The notes under the pieces were generated by a model. The model made no database searches. It saw only the letters and a list, made by a program, of their open reading frames with translations, and was not told where the DNA came from. Of a stretch of 64,000 nt of DNA, positions 1-10,239 are shown piece by piece. The translations under genes and the position numbers were made by a program. The stretch is taken from contig NC_003283.11 in NCBI RefSeq assembly GCF_000002985.6, positions 13,330,001 to 13,394,000 on the forward strand, in the 5' to 3' direction. Source of the DNA: Caenorhabditis elegans. Its lineage: Eukaryota > Nematoda > Chromadorea > Rhabditida > Rhabditidae. Position 1 is the first letter of the stretch, and each line of letters begins with the position of its first letter.

Positions 1-1011
1 ACTTTTTTGGAGAGTAAGGAGGTGGTCCACCTATAACTAATTTTTCGTGTGATAAAGGCGGAGGACGGGATGGGGACAGATTGTTATCGAGAAGAGGCCA
101 TCCGGGCATTGGCTAAAAAATCATTTTTCAGACGAATATGCGCGACTTTAAATACCCCAAACTTGTCTGCCAAACTGATTCGATTTGTACTATTCAACAC
201 AAATTCCAATCCGCGAACTTCGGCCCAATGTGGATTGTAAGAAGATGCTCGAAATTGATCCAACTTTAATTCAAGGTACGTCAACATGTCAGCGATTTTT
301 TGAATTTTGTTTTCCATCGATTCCAAACTGTTCAAGACCAATTGCTTTTCATTTACAGCATCGTTGCCTATCATGTTTTTACGTTTGGTTACTTCTTTCA
401 AACAATCTGTGTTCGTTTTATCTACTTCTAACGCGTGAGGATTCATCCCAACTGCAAAACATTTGTTGATTCGACATGCTCGACATTTAACAGGAACATC
501 TGGAAACTGATTGATTTTCTAATAACTTCATTTCCTTGCAAACCTCTAGTTGATAAATCAAAACAATCATCATTAAGTTTGCAAGTGAACAATCGTTTTG
601 AAATTACATATCTTCTAAAAAAAGTTTTACATCCATTACATGCAGGTACATCGTAATGATATCCGGACGCTGAGCCACCACAAACGAAGCAATCTTTTGG
701 TCGTTCAGCATAAACTTTTAGTTGTGGAATGATCTGGAAAGCAACTGATTTGACTTTTAGATATTAATGGTGTCTCGAACATTTTTTTTTTGTCTCAGAA
801 TCTGCCAGTTTTGGCAAATACTGCGAATTTACTTCATAATAATACTTGTCTTGTCAGGTATAATACTTGTCAGGTACTTGAGAAAATATAGTATTTAATC
901 ACAAAAACTTGGTTCAACATTTCATTAGGATGCTTATGCTACAAAATTGCAGGTGTATGAAATTACCTCAGGAAGGTCAACAGGACTATTGGAACAACTA
1001 GGTTCGTCCAT
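1..1011 (-). CDS. Nuclear hormone receptor, C-terminus cut by window edge
   Basis: Ligand-regulated-type transcription factor of the expanded nematode NHR family. Coding exons read 967-1011, 544-733, 156-499 and 1-112, running off the window. The start at 1011 (MDEPSCSNSPVDLPE) lies just after a TTTTTTGCAG acceptor, as in the neighbouring paralogue; an upstream in-frame ATG at 1086 is less likely. The DNA-binding domain shows CFVCGGSASGYHYDVPACNG and the P-box region CNGCKTFFRR, then a second zinc module with CKLNDDC and CRACRINKC. The hinge and first part of the ligand domain follow (NPHWAEVRGLEFVL). The last visible exon carries PMPGWPLL and GGPPPYSP, aligning with PMPGWPLK and GPAYSP of the next gene. 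It is a tandem duplicate of that gene. The family is certain; the specific nhr number is not recognised. The rest of the ligand-binding domain lies outside the window. Confidence 0.85.
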
Positions 1012-1229
1012 GTGATGTTCTGCAAAAAATGTGATAATAAAAACAAAAATAGAGCCATATGAAATATTTTTTGGAAAATCAGCCATGATGTTTCTATTAA
1101 AAAATGAAACAAAACACAACAAAATAATTTATTGAGATCACAAAATGTACTCGAAAATTGTCAAAGAAATCATAGTCAAGAATAGCTAATTCAGAGAATC
1201 AAATTAAGTAAATTGGCTTTAAATAAAAA

Positions 1230-3386
1230 CTAAAAATTCATAATATCATCTACTAACAACATTTTATCCTTTTGAGGAATTTTGGAAACAAATGGTGCAA
1301 CGTGTAACAGGTGTAAATCTTTCTGCATTCTTTGTTGACGCTCCAGTAGGTCGACCATTCCAATCAGCTCAGCAAACTGACTCGGCCCGTCTTTTCTGTT
1401 TCGGAGGCAATGATCAAATAGAGCGTCGGCGTACTGTTCACGTTCCCTGCCAAGAATTTCTTGGGCGTGTTGCGAGAGGTCAGGCACCGCTAAAAAGTGA
1501 AATTTTCCGTTTCTCGCAGAGTGTTTTAGTAATCTTTTTATTGAAAACTACTTTTTGCCGTAATTTATTTTTTAGATTCGGTACCATATTTCTGACCAGA
1601 TTCGGAAAAGTATTTGGCGATGTAAAGTTTCTAGTTGAAAAACATGTTGAAAACAATGGAAAAAGGTTTAGATAAAGGTTTCAGAAGTTGCTGGGAAAGT
1701 TTTCTAAAAAATTATGGAAAGATTTTGCAAAGAAATTGCAAAATTGAACTTAGAAACATAATGGCAAAACTACAGAACTTATTTGAGACACTTCTAATAG
1801 TTTGCCAACATTCGTCCGAAAGTTTTCATCGAATGCCGGATAGCTTACCTGGATTACATAAACATATTGCTTTTAGCAAAACAAACTCCGTTTCCTGGAT
1901 TTCACATCTTATTAATGGAGCAATTGACATAACTGTCTCCGCGTAAACCATTCCTCTGAAAGGTTAAAAATTGATTTTGCAAATATTTTCTTTGCAAACT
2001 CACTTCTTCATTGGTGCCAGTTTCCCATCTGGATGAATAATTGTATCATATTTTTTAGCAACAGTAAAATAAGAAATGTGTAAATTCATTAGAGCCAATG
2101 CAACATATCTCATCAAAACTAATCTGTCTCTTGAATCAAGTTGATGAAAAAACATAAATGTTTTTGCATATTCTATGGATACCATCAAATCGTAGAGGAT
2201 CCAACATTTCTGATCAGGGGAATATGCTGGGCCAGTTGGTTTTTTACCAAACTCCGGAATTTTCGGAGGACTCGATTGAGTTTTCAACGGCCACCCGGGC
2301 ATTGGCTGAAAGTAAAGTATACAAATTAACCTATGTTGACAAAAACATACTCCAGATCTATCAGCAAGGCTAATTTTATTCTCTAACAAAAGAAATGCTT
2401 CTAGTCCGGGTAATGTGCTCCAGTGGGGATTGTATGCCGACATTCGGAATTTTGTTACCTTCCTTTCCAAATAGTTAAGCATATCCACCAGTTTTTGCAT
2501 TTTATTTTCAATGCATGCAACATCCTTGATTACTTGTTTTTTCTCGATTTGATGCTCAATATCTTCGCCACTATCATCGTCTGGATCTTTTGGGTTTGAC
2601 TGATTTACTCTCTTTTTCAATTTTTTAAAGTTTTCAGCTGTCGCTTCTTTTTCGTCAAGTAGCATTGCATTTGGATTCATTCCTTCTGATATACACTTCT
2701 CATAACGACATGCTCGACATTTCAGTGGAACTTTTCTTTTTGTCAAGTTAAAACAGTCCCCGCCGGCTTTGCAAATAAAACTTTTTTCCGAGACGCACAA
2801 TCTTCTAAAGAAAGTTTTGCATCCATTACAGGATGGTACATCGTAGTGGTATCCATTTGCAGTTTTTCCACAAATTGAACATTCGGATGGTCTCTGGTGA
2901 CGTTGACGTGCTGGGGATTCCGATCTTGCTGTGCGGTTGGGCTCTTTTTGAATTATTGATGGAAGCTGTAACACGATAATTTTTGAAATGGGCATGGAAC
3001 CTGAACGTGAACAAGTAACATTTCAATTTTTTTTTTCCAAATTTCTTATAAAATTAAAGGACTAATAATCCGCTTTTCAAGCGCTATGCACTCGGATCTG
3101 GCAGACAGGAACACTGCTCTGTTTTCAAAAAAAACCCGTCAGAAATATGTGCATCAAAATAAGTAAATTAAAAATTCAAATTAAAAAAACAACTTTTCAC
3201 TAGAACATTTTTTACGTTTCTTATTTTCAAAGATTATTTTTAAAGTTTCCGAGAACTGAACTTTAAAAACTTTCAAAAATGCATTCATTTCTGTTTATTC
3301 TGTTTCTGAACTTCAGACCCTACCTCAGGAAAATCAAAATCTATAGAATCCACACTTGAAACCTTTGAACAACCAGGCGGCTCCAT
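1230..3386 (-). CDS. Nuclear hormone receptor (complete)
   Basis: Complete NHR-family transcription factor of about 448 residues. Exons read 3324-3386, 2351-2965, 2004-2305, 1849-1955 and 1230-1489, and their phases sum to an open frame. The start MEPPGCSKVSS follows the acceptor TTTTTGCAG, a likely trans-splice site. The DNA-binding domain is near residues 45-115: CSICGKTANGYHYDVPSCNG, CNGCKTFFRR, then CKAGGDC and CRACRYEKC. A charged hinge (KKLKKRVNQS, DPDDDSGED) precedes the ligand-binding domain, which includes WILYDLMVSIEYAKTF, DSRDRLVLMRYVAL and a C-terminal helix region with QYADALFDHCLRN and FAELIGMVDLLERQ. It lies about 220 bp downstream of its truncated-in-window paralogue on the same strand. 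Target genes and ligand cannot be inferred, and the exact nhr name is not recognised. Confidence 0.9.
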
Positions 3387-6373
3387 CTTGTACCTGCAAA
3401 AACGAAAAGTTTTGTTCCTGTACATGAAAATTAAAATAATTGGGTCGGTAGAATAGAAGGACAAAACAAAGGAGACTAGTGGTAGAACATGATGTCCTCT
3501 CGGAGAGATTCGACGTCACACCTCACCAAAACAGTCTCCAGGTTGAAAAGAAATACCCGTTGCATTAGATTCAAATCTTGTCTGTTATCGGTGGCCTAAT
3601 CGGGATCTTCGGAGAGTCTGACTTGCGTGTAAATGATTGCATCGGCAAAAGTTGTGAAACATTGGGAGGCAACTATTATAGTAAATACACAGTTGGGCGG
3701 AATGGAGTTAAGAATTTGTATAACATTTAAAAATCGAAGTTACTGTGCAGAAAACGTAGTATTTTCATATTAATCTATTAACTCCAAAACTATAGTGCAA
3801 TTTAAATACTAATAAACGTAGTAATGATTTGCTTCTCAACTTCAGACCCAAAATCTAAAAAGTTTTTGATTCAAAAGAACCCGCGAACGCTCGTATAAGT
3901 AGCTCACTTATCTTATCAAACCCCAACACGTTTCCGGATCTTTTCAAAGTTATGACGCATTTGCATCAATCAAAGGTCGTAGAAAATCAAAATGTACGGA
4001 GAATTGCACGAGGTTTTATTATCAATTCGTAAAAAAATGTTATCTGATTCACTTTCTGTGCTGGATCAGCAGGAGACAAGTAATGGTTGACGCCCTGTTA
4101 AGAAGCATACGATGAAAAGTGTGCGAACGTATAATTAGGCAGCAGGTGGTATGTATATCTAGATTCTAGGCTTTGGGATTATGAAGGAACATAACTAATC
4201 GGATGGTTCGTGCTTTATTTTAATTTTTTTAGAAGAAAATGTTAGAATATGAAAATATATATTATTTCCTATTAAACACTATCGGCGAGAGAAGAATATT
4301 TTATAATATATTTACGGACAGTCAGAATTTACAAGAAAGTTAGTTTAAAGTTGGTGTAAAATTTGTACTATTGCGACAAATCTTCATTGATAAACATTAC
4401 ATGAAGGTATCACTGAACGAAAATGCTTTAAATATAGATATTGAAAGTACCTTTAACTAGAAAAATAATAAATTTAGAAAAAATTAACTTTTTTTTTCTA
4501 GAAATCCCCGAAAATATTTTATCAAACTTTCACACTAAGCACATGCTAATATCTCGTTTCGGAGCATTTTGTTGGTCAGAGGACAATGTGAGAAAATGAT
4601 GAAGAGACTCAGCGAAATGGGAGTACTCTGATGACATGGCAACAACTAGAGAACACGTGCACTCAGAGAATGGACAGACAGTGGGCGGAGGTTGAAAGGT
4701 GATGTAGATCAATTGCTTCGTTTGTTCTGGCCCTGATCAAAAGTCAAATATTTAAAATAAACGAAAATAAAACTGGGAAGATGTTTGCATTTCATAGGTT
4801 AATATGGAAGTGGATGGAATATGATGTACGCATAAACTGTCACTTACTGCAAAAATAGGCAAACGGATAAGATTACTTCACTTTTAGTTCTCTTGGCATT
4901 TTTCGGCCTTTCTAAAAACCATTTTTATAGACTGAAAAGGTTTTTAATTGAAATAAATTGAAATTTCTAAAAGTTATAAAGTTTATATTTTGGTAGAACA
5001 ATATTATTTTAAATTGAAAAGGCAAATTGAAGTTAGAGCAAATCAATGAATTTTTAAGACTATTAAAAATAAGGTTTTGTAAAAACATCACTTAAAAAAT
5101 GGAACCGTTATGACGTTTAGTATCAAAGCCGTGCAACTTTATGTGCTACAATTTAAAATTGAACGATCACATAATAAAATATTCATTCCTTTATAAATAT
5201 ACACACAAATCATACGTGGCTCATGATCAAAAATGAGAATCCAACGTGGAAAAGGTTATGAAAAGGACATACAATGAGAGTGGAGAGACTTAGAAAAATA
5301 GGTCAACGACCAAAATGTTTGAAAAGAGTGTGCAGACATAGAGGCAAATAGAAACTAAATATGAAAGCATACAACTTGGAAACTGAACATATAAAAGTTT
5401 CAGGCGAATTTTAGCAGTTAGCAGTTTTAGCAGTTAGGAGCAATACTTGATTACCGTGACGCTATATGCATAGCTTCTTTTTTTTCCAAAAGATATACTT
5501 GGAAACAAAAATTTAAAAGTTCCATTATGATTTCAATAGTTTAAAAAGTTATCTCGGCAAGACTTCGTATTTTCAGAACAATCTCAAACTTGTATAGCTG
5601 CTTCTTTTAAGATGATAGAGTATGCTACGAACAGATGATGTTTTGTTAAGACCATAGCTTCAAATTTTTATGAACTTTCTTGCTTCGAGTAATACAAAAT
5701 GTCTAGACTTTTACAACAACAATGATATGTGAAATATAGAAGTTCCGAACCTACACAAAACACGAAATTGAAAATAGTTGCTCTACATGAACGATCATAC
5801 TCATACATCATTATAATGCACTTGTTTACGGTTAGAAATTAAAAAAAAAAGAACTCAAGACAATCTCTGACTAATGAAATGATCTTATGCACTACTGCTT
5901 CTTGCTTTTCATTCGAAGCAAATTTTTGTTTTCCCGACAAAGATCAGTGTACTCCCTTCAAGTAATATTTTTTTGCAACCTTTTGATGAAATGGCAGGGG
6001 ATATTGTGCATTTGTTAGATTTTAGTCTTATTGTGTGGCAATCACTAGAGAGTACGACATTTGAGAGACGCAGAAGGAAAAAGGAGAATGACCAGGTCTT
6101 GCGAGTGACCAGTGGACAATGAGAAAACGGGTTTCACGTGTTCGATTTGCATGTTTTCTCTGTACAATTAATTTTATATTTCCGCTATCTCACTTTGAAT
6201 CAGCACGTGAATTTATATTTATATTTTATTTCGAAAAAAAAAATCATTTTTAACTATATTGTAAGAAGTCTGAAGATTTTGCGAAATATTTAAGCTTTTA
6301 GAAAAATTAGCGATTGATTGAAAGGAATTGGCAAGATAAGATTTTCTAAAACTTTTTTTTTCATTCAGAAGAA
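3387..6373. other. Intergenic region, no gene supported
   Basis: About 3 kb of AT-rich DNA between the divergent nuclear receptor (-) and hydrolase (+) genes. Only short chance open frames occur. Around 5409-5445 the motif TTAGCAGTT is repeated three times in slightly varied spacing. It presumably holds the promoters of both flanking genes; no RNA gene was recognised. Confidence 0.4.
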
Positions 6374-7907
6374 ATGGGCGTTTTGAAGAAACTGAACGTT
6401 TTGTATTGCCACGGACTGGGTTCATCAATAAACTGTCGTCACGCAACTCAATTGCAGACATTTTTTGAAAAATATAAAGATATTTACTTTGAGAAGTTTG
6501 CAAAATTAACATGGTGCACCGATTTATAATTTTTGTTTCAGATTTTTGTACAAAAATCCAGGATCGTTGGATTCTGTGTGGAGTGTGAATGATTGGAGAA
6601 AGGACGTGGAAAACCGAATTGGTAAGATAATTTATTTTTTCACAGATGGAGTTGTAAAATAAAGAACAGTCAAGGGGATAATTAAACAAAATTAACTTCC
6701 GGTGTTATTAGTGATTATTTACCCAGCTGTTAAAAAATTTGGGTGGGTGAGGGGTTCACTGATGAATCAGAGAAAAACTGGGCGGCGTTGCAATTTTTTC
6801 TGATTTTTGATCACTTTTGATACATGATGGGCATGAAAAGATGGTAGAAAATATTAACTTTTGATTTCAATAGAAGATAACTTTCCAAGGTTTTTCAAGA
6901 AATGTTTAGAAGTTTCATGAAAGCTATACAATTTTAGCCGAAAATTTACCTGCGAAAAATTAAAAACGCATACACTTTGGACCAACCAACTGTTGTGAAA
7001 ATTATAATTTTGGCGAGCATTCAAAAAAGCACGCGACAAACGAATTCGTAGTATGTGTGACTATTGAAACTAGCTAAATTGGATAAATAAGTTTCAAAGT
7101 TTTGTTTTGCGCACAGCTGACTCGGAATTATGGAATAGAATTTATTTATTCACCAAATTTGAAAAATGGAAAATAATATTATATTAATTAATTTTTATGC
7201 AAAAAAAACACAATTGTTGGGGAATTGTTGAGGAAAATTCGGCAAACACATTTTTTTGCTTGAAATTTATTTTCAGATTCAAACAATGATCGATGGATTC
7301 TGATGGCAACAAGTGGTGCTTGTCATGCAGCAATGAATGTTGCAAAGAATCGAAAAGAAAAGATTGCGGGACTGTTTCTAATGTGTCCAGGATCTGGTCT
7401 GGATATGAATTTCGTGAATACAATTCAACCTGGAGCTCTACAATATCTTATGAAGAAAGGATCCATTAACTATCCGGCTTCAAAAAATGGTTATCCAGCA
7501 TTACTCACTGTGGAATGTCTCGAAGAATTTTTAAATGTAAGTTGTATGAATAATTTGTAAAGTAATACTGAATCACATATCTCTGAAACTTTCAGACAGA
7601 TATCTCCAAAACTTCACCAAAAGTAATCGATATACAATGCCCAGTTCTCACGGTTCATGGAATTGAAGACAATGTGAGTAAATTTATCCATATTTTCAGA
7701 ATATTGAATATCATCTTTTTCCAGATTGTTCCTGTCGAGAATTCAAAGAAACTGATGCAACGAATGGCATCGACGTACAAAGATTTCCATCGAATTCCTG
7801 GTGTTGATCATAATTTCGACTTGGACGAAGAGGTTTTGAAGCGACTCGGACAATTGATGGATGTAATTCGAGAAAATGAATCAAAGAAGTTAAAAGCAAA
7901 GATTTAA
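6374..7907 (+). CDS. ABHD10-like alpha/beta hydrolase
   Basis: Predicted serine hydrolase of about 240 residues. Exons read 6374-6495, 6542-6621, 7277-7536, 7596-7673 and 7725-7907; phases agree. The N-terminal oxyanion motif YCHGLGSS after the first strand is typical of the ABHD10 group (thioesterase/esterase relatives). A charge-relay Asp is seen in VHGIEDNIVP and the His in PGVDHNFDLD. The nucleophile elbow reads MATSGACHAA: the Ser is in place, but the glycines normally flanking it (GSSLGG in relatives) are Ala and Cys. No mitochondrial presequence is evident from this start, and length is typical for a single-domain hydrolase. An AATAAA at about 7937 serves as poly(A) signal. It is convergent with the str receptor gene (stop codons 83 bp apart). 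The substrate is unknown; fold assignment is firm, subfamily moderate. Confidence 0.8.
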
Positions 7908-7990
7908 ATTATTTATTAATACATGTATTGCTGAAAAATAAACATAAATGAACAACTAGAATTCAAACCGGGTTCAACGAAATTTTAAAT

Positions 7991-9718
7991 TTAAAAAGTA
8001 GAAGCTGTCGTTCTAGAATTCACACCAACTCTATTAGTTCTAGCAATCGTTCCAGCAGTACTTCCATCAGCTCCAACACCGCCACCACTAACTGAGAAAT
8101 CGTATTTTTTCACCTGATGCAATTTGAAACGGCCACATGTTATTCGGGAGAGGATTCGGCGGAATACTTCTGAAAACAACAATTAAGTTGTAGCTCATAT
8201 GCGCTCTCAGTAGATGATCGCAACACTTAACTATTAACCTAAACTCACCAATTGCAGCTTTTCGATAATCTGACACAATACTGATAACAATAAGCCCATC
8301 GATGAATGGATACAAAGATAATGCACACAGCAACACTCCCGTTGGAATCCCAAGTTGAAGATCAAAGAATGGTATTAAAAACATGAACATGACTGGCATG
8401 AAGATTGTGAATGTTGGTACTGTGATCTGTACAACGAGGGTTTTGAAAAGCTGTTTGTGCATTTTCCGATTAGTAATTGAGAATTGCTCCATTTTTTCTG
8501 CCATTTTGAAATGCATTCGGACTCCGCAAAATATCATAACTGCGTATTGAATTGACTATAATATTTTAAAATTATTTAGCTTCAGTACTAGCTCACCAAA
8601 ACTTTTGACACACTACCCATAACCATGACACTTCGCCATCTGATATGATATTCTGAATCCTAAAAATGAAGGAGTTTGCTAAGAAAGATCAGAGTCAGAA
8701 ACATACGTAGACAACAGCTGAAAAGTAGGCGAGACGAGTTATATTAAGGTTGTATTGATCACTGATTTCTAATCTGCAATTTAACTTTTCAGAAGGATCT
8801 CTGATAGAATTTCAAATACTTCATACCTTAAGTAGTCTTCCGAGACTTTATCAGGCATTCCAAGAAAGTATACAGAACAGCTCCAGTCTACACCGAACAT
8901 CATTGCGAGGAAAATCCAAAACAATATCCAAATTCCATTGAAGAAACTTAGCCGGCGAACACTGAGACAATGTATACACTTTTTTATTAATTAGATGTAA
9001 TAGCTTACTGAAATATTGCCCAATATCGATAGACAAACTGTACAGCCAATAAGGATATTGTGGCAGCATACGTACTAGAGTAGGCAGCTGAAAATTTAAA
9101 TTTTCTTGGAGATTTGACATTTCGAAATAGTAAGATGAAAGTTCGCAAAAAATGAGCAAAAAAAACCTGCAGGTGGATTTTCGTTTACATGCAGAGGAAC
9201 TCAAAATTGAAGGGAATGTCAGGTTTGACAAAACTATAATATAAATTTCCAGATAGATAAAGCAGATAAACTATATCTGGATTGAATTTCAGCAAAATTT
9301 TACAAACAAACTATGTTGTTGAAAGTGGAGCCGAGGATAAAGAATCAGCCAGTTTCAAAAATTAGTACACATTGAACTTACCTAAAAGTATCATTGCAGT
9401 TTCTTTGGAGCATTTGAATGGCCTTTCTAGTGTGAAAAATGTGAAACTAGCTTTGTAGTTGTGCGTCATCTGAATTTAATTATGCAAAGTTTTCCAAATT
9501 TTTTGATAAGTATCAGTTACCGGTTTGACAATAAATTCTGCAGTGGCAAATACAATACCCATTAATGAAAACGATAAGACTAGGTATTTATACGCACCGA
9601 ACACTTGTTTCGTATAGAAAATAATTAGATGAACTAGAAAAGAGTTCACAATTAACGTGGAGAAGAAGCCGATTTCTGATGCCAATAAGGATGCTCCGAC
9701 CCAAAACATGGAAGACAT
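7991..9718 (-). CDS. Seven-transmembrane chemoreceptor, str class
   Basis: Predicted G protein-coupled chemoreceptor of about 371 residues, of the str class in the nematode STR superfamily. Such receptors usually act in ciliated sensory neurons. Exons read 9521-9718, 9382-9469, 9009-9087, 8827-8961, 8707-8773, 8597-8659, 8249-8555 and 7991-8169. The start MSSMFWVG follows the acceptor CTATTTGCAG. Family hallmarks are visible: GAYKYLVLSFSLMGIVFA (TM2), ISLLAVQFVYRYWAIF (TM3), HKQLFKTLVVQITVPTF (TM6), and PFIDGLIVISIVSDYRKA (TM7). After TM7 comes an unusually long tail, rich in Gly, Ser and Thr (VSGGGVGADGSTAGTIARTN), where relatives usually end soon after the YRKA motif. It is divergent from the channel gene at 10240. 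The specific str number is not recognised. Confidence 0.88.
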
Positions 9719-10239
9719 GGCGATGACTGCAAATAGGAATTGAACTGACGGTTGGAAACCTATGATTATTTTTAGTTTATTAGACAAGGAATCAGACAAT
9801 GAATTCCGTAGAGATAGTGATATAATTAAAAACAAGTAATACCTAGAGTCCTGCAAGTAAAGTATGTCTACGGAAAATTTGGTAAAAATAGTGTTGGGTA
9901 TTGGGCAGCTGATTCTTTATAGCAGAGGCTACAAGAATGAAAAATTATATACTCAACCAGATTCAAAGGGATAGAATGTTTGAAAACCTACATAAAAAGT
10001 TCATTGAGAAGCATTACAACGTTTAAAATTTGAAATTTGACACCACATTCCATTATGTTTTTTTTCTTGGTTGAAGCGTTCAAAATATTCATTTTTCGAA
10101 TATTCTCCCTTCAAAACAACTATTTCCTCTCTTCCATTTCCTGTTTCGTTGTGTGTGGCCCTGCTGGAAGATTGAGGTGCTTTTGAAAGGAGAAGCATAA
10201 ACGAAAAGCTCATTCTTTTTCATTTTATTCAGCAGCTTC
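9719..10239. promoter_or_regulatory. Shared divergent upstream region (str / channel)
   Basis: About 520 bp between the starts of a minus-strand str gene and a plus-strand Cys-loop channel gene, so it should hold both promoters. An acceptor-like CTATTTGCAG immediately 5' of the str start suggests trans-splicing or a 5' UTR intron. No specific binding site was identified. Confidence 0.35.
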
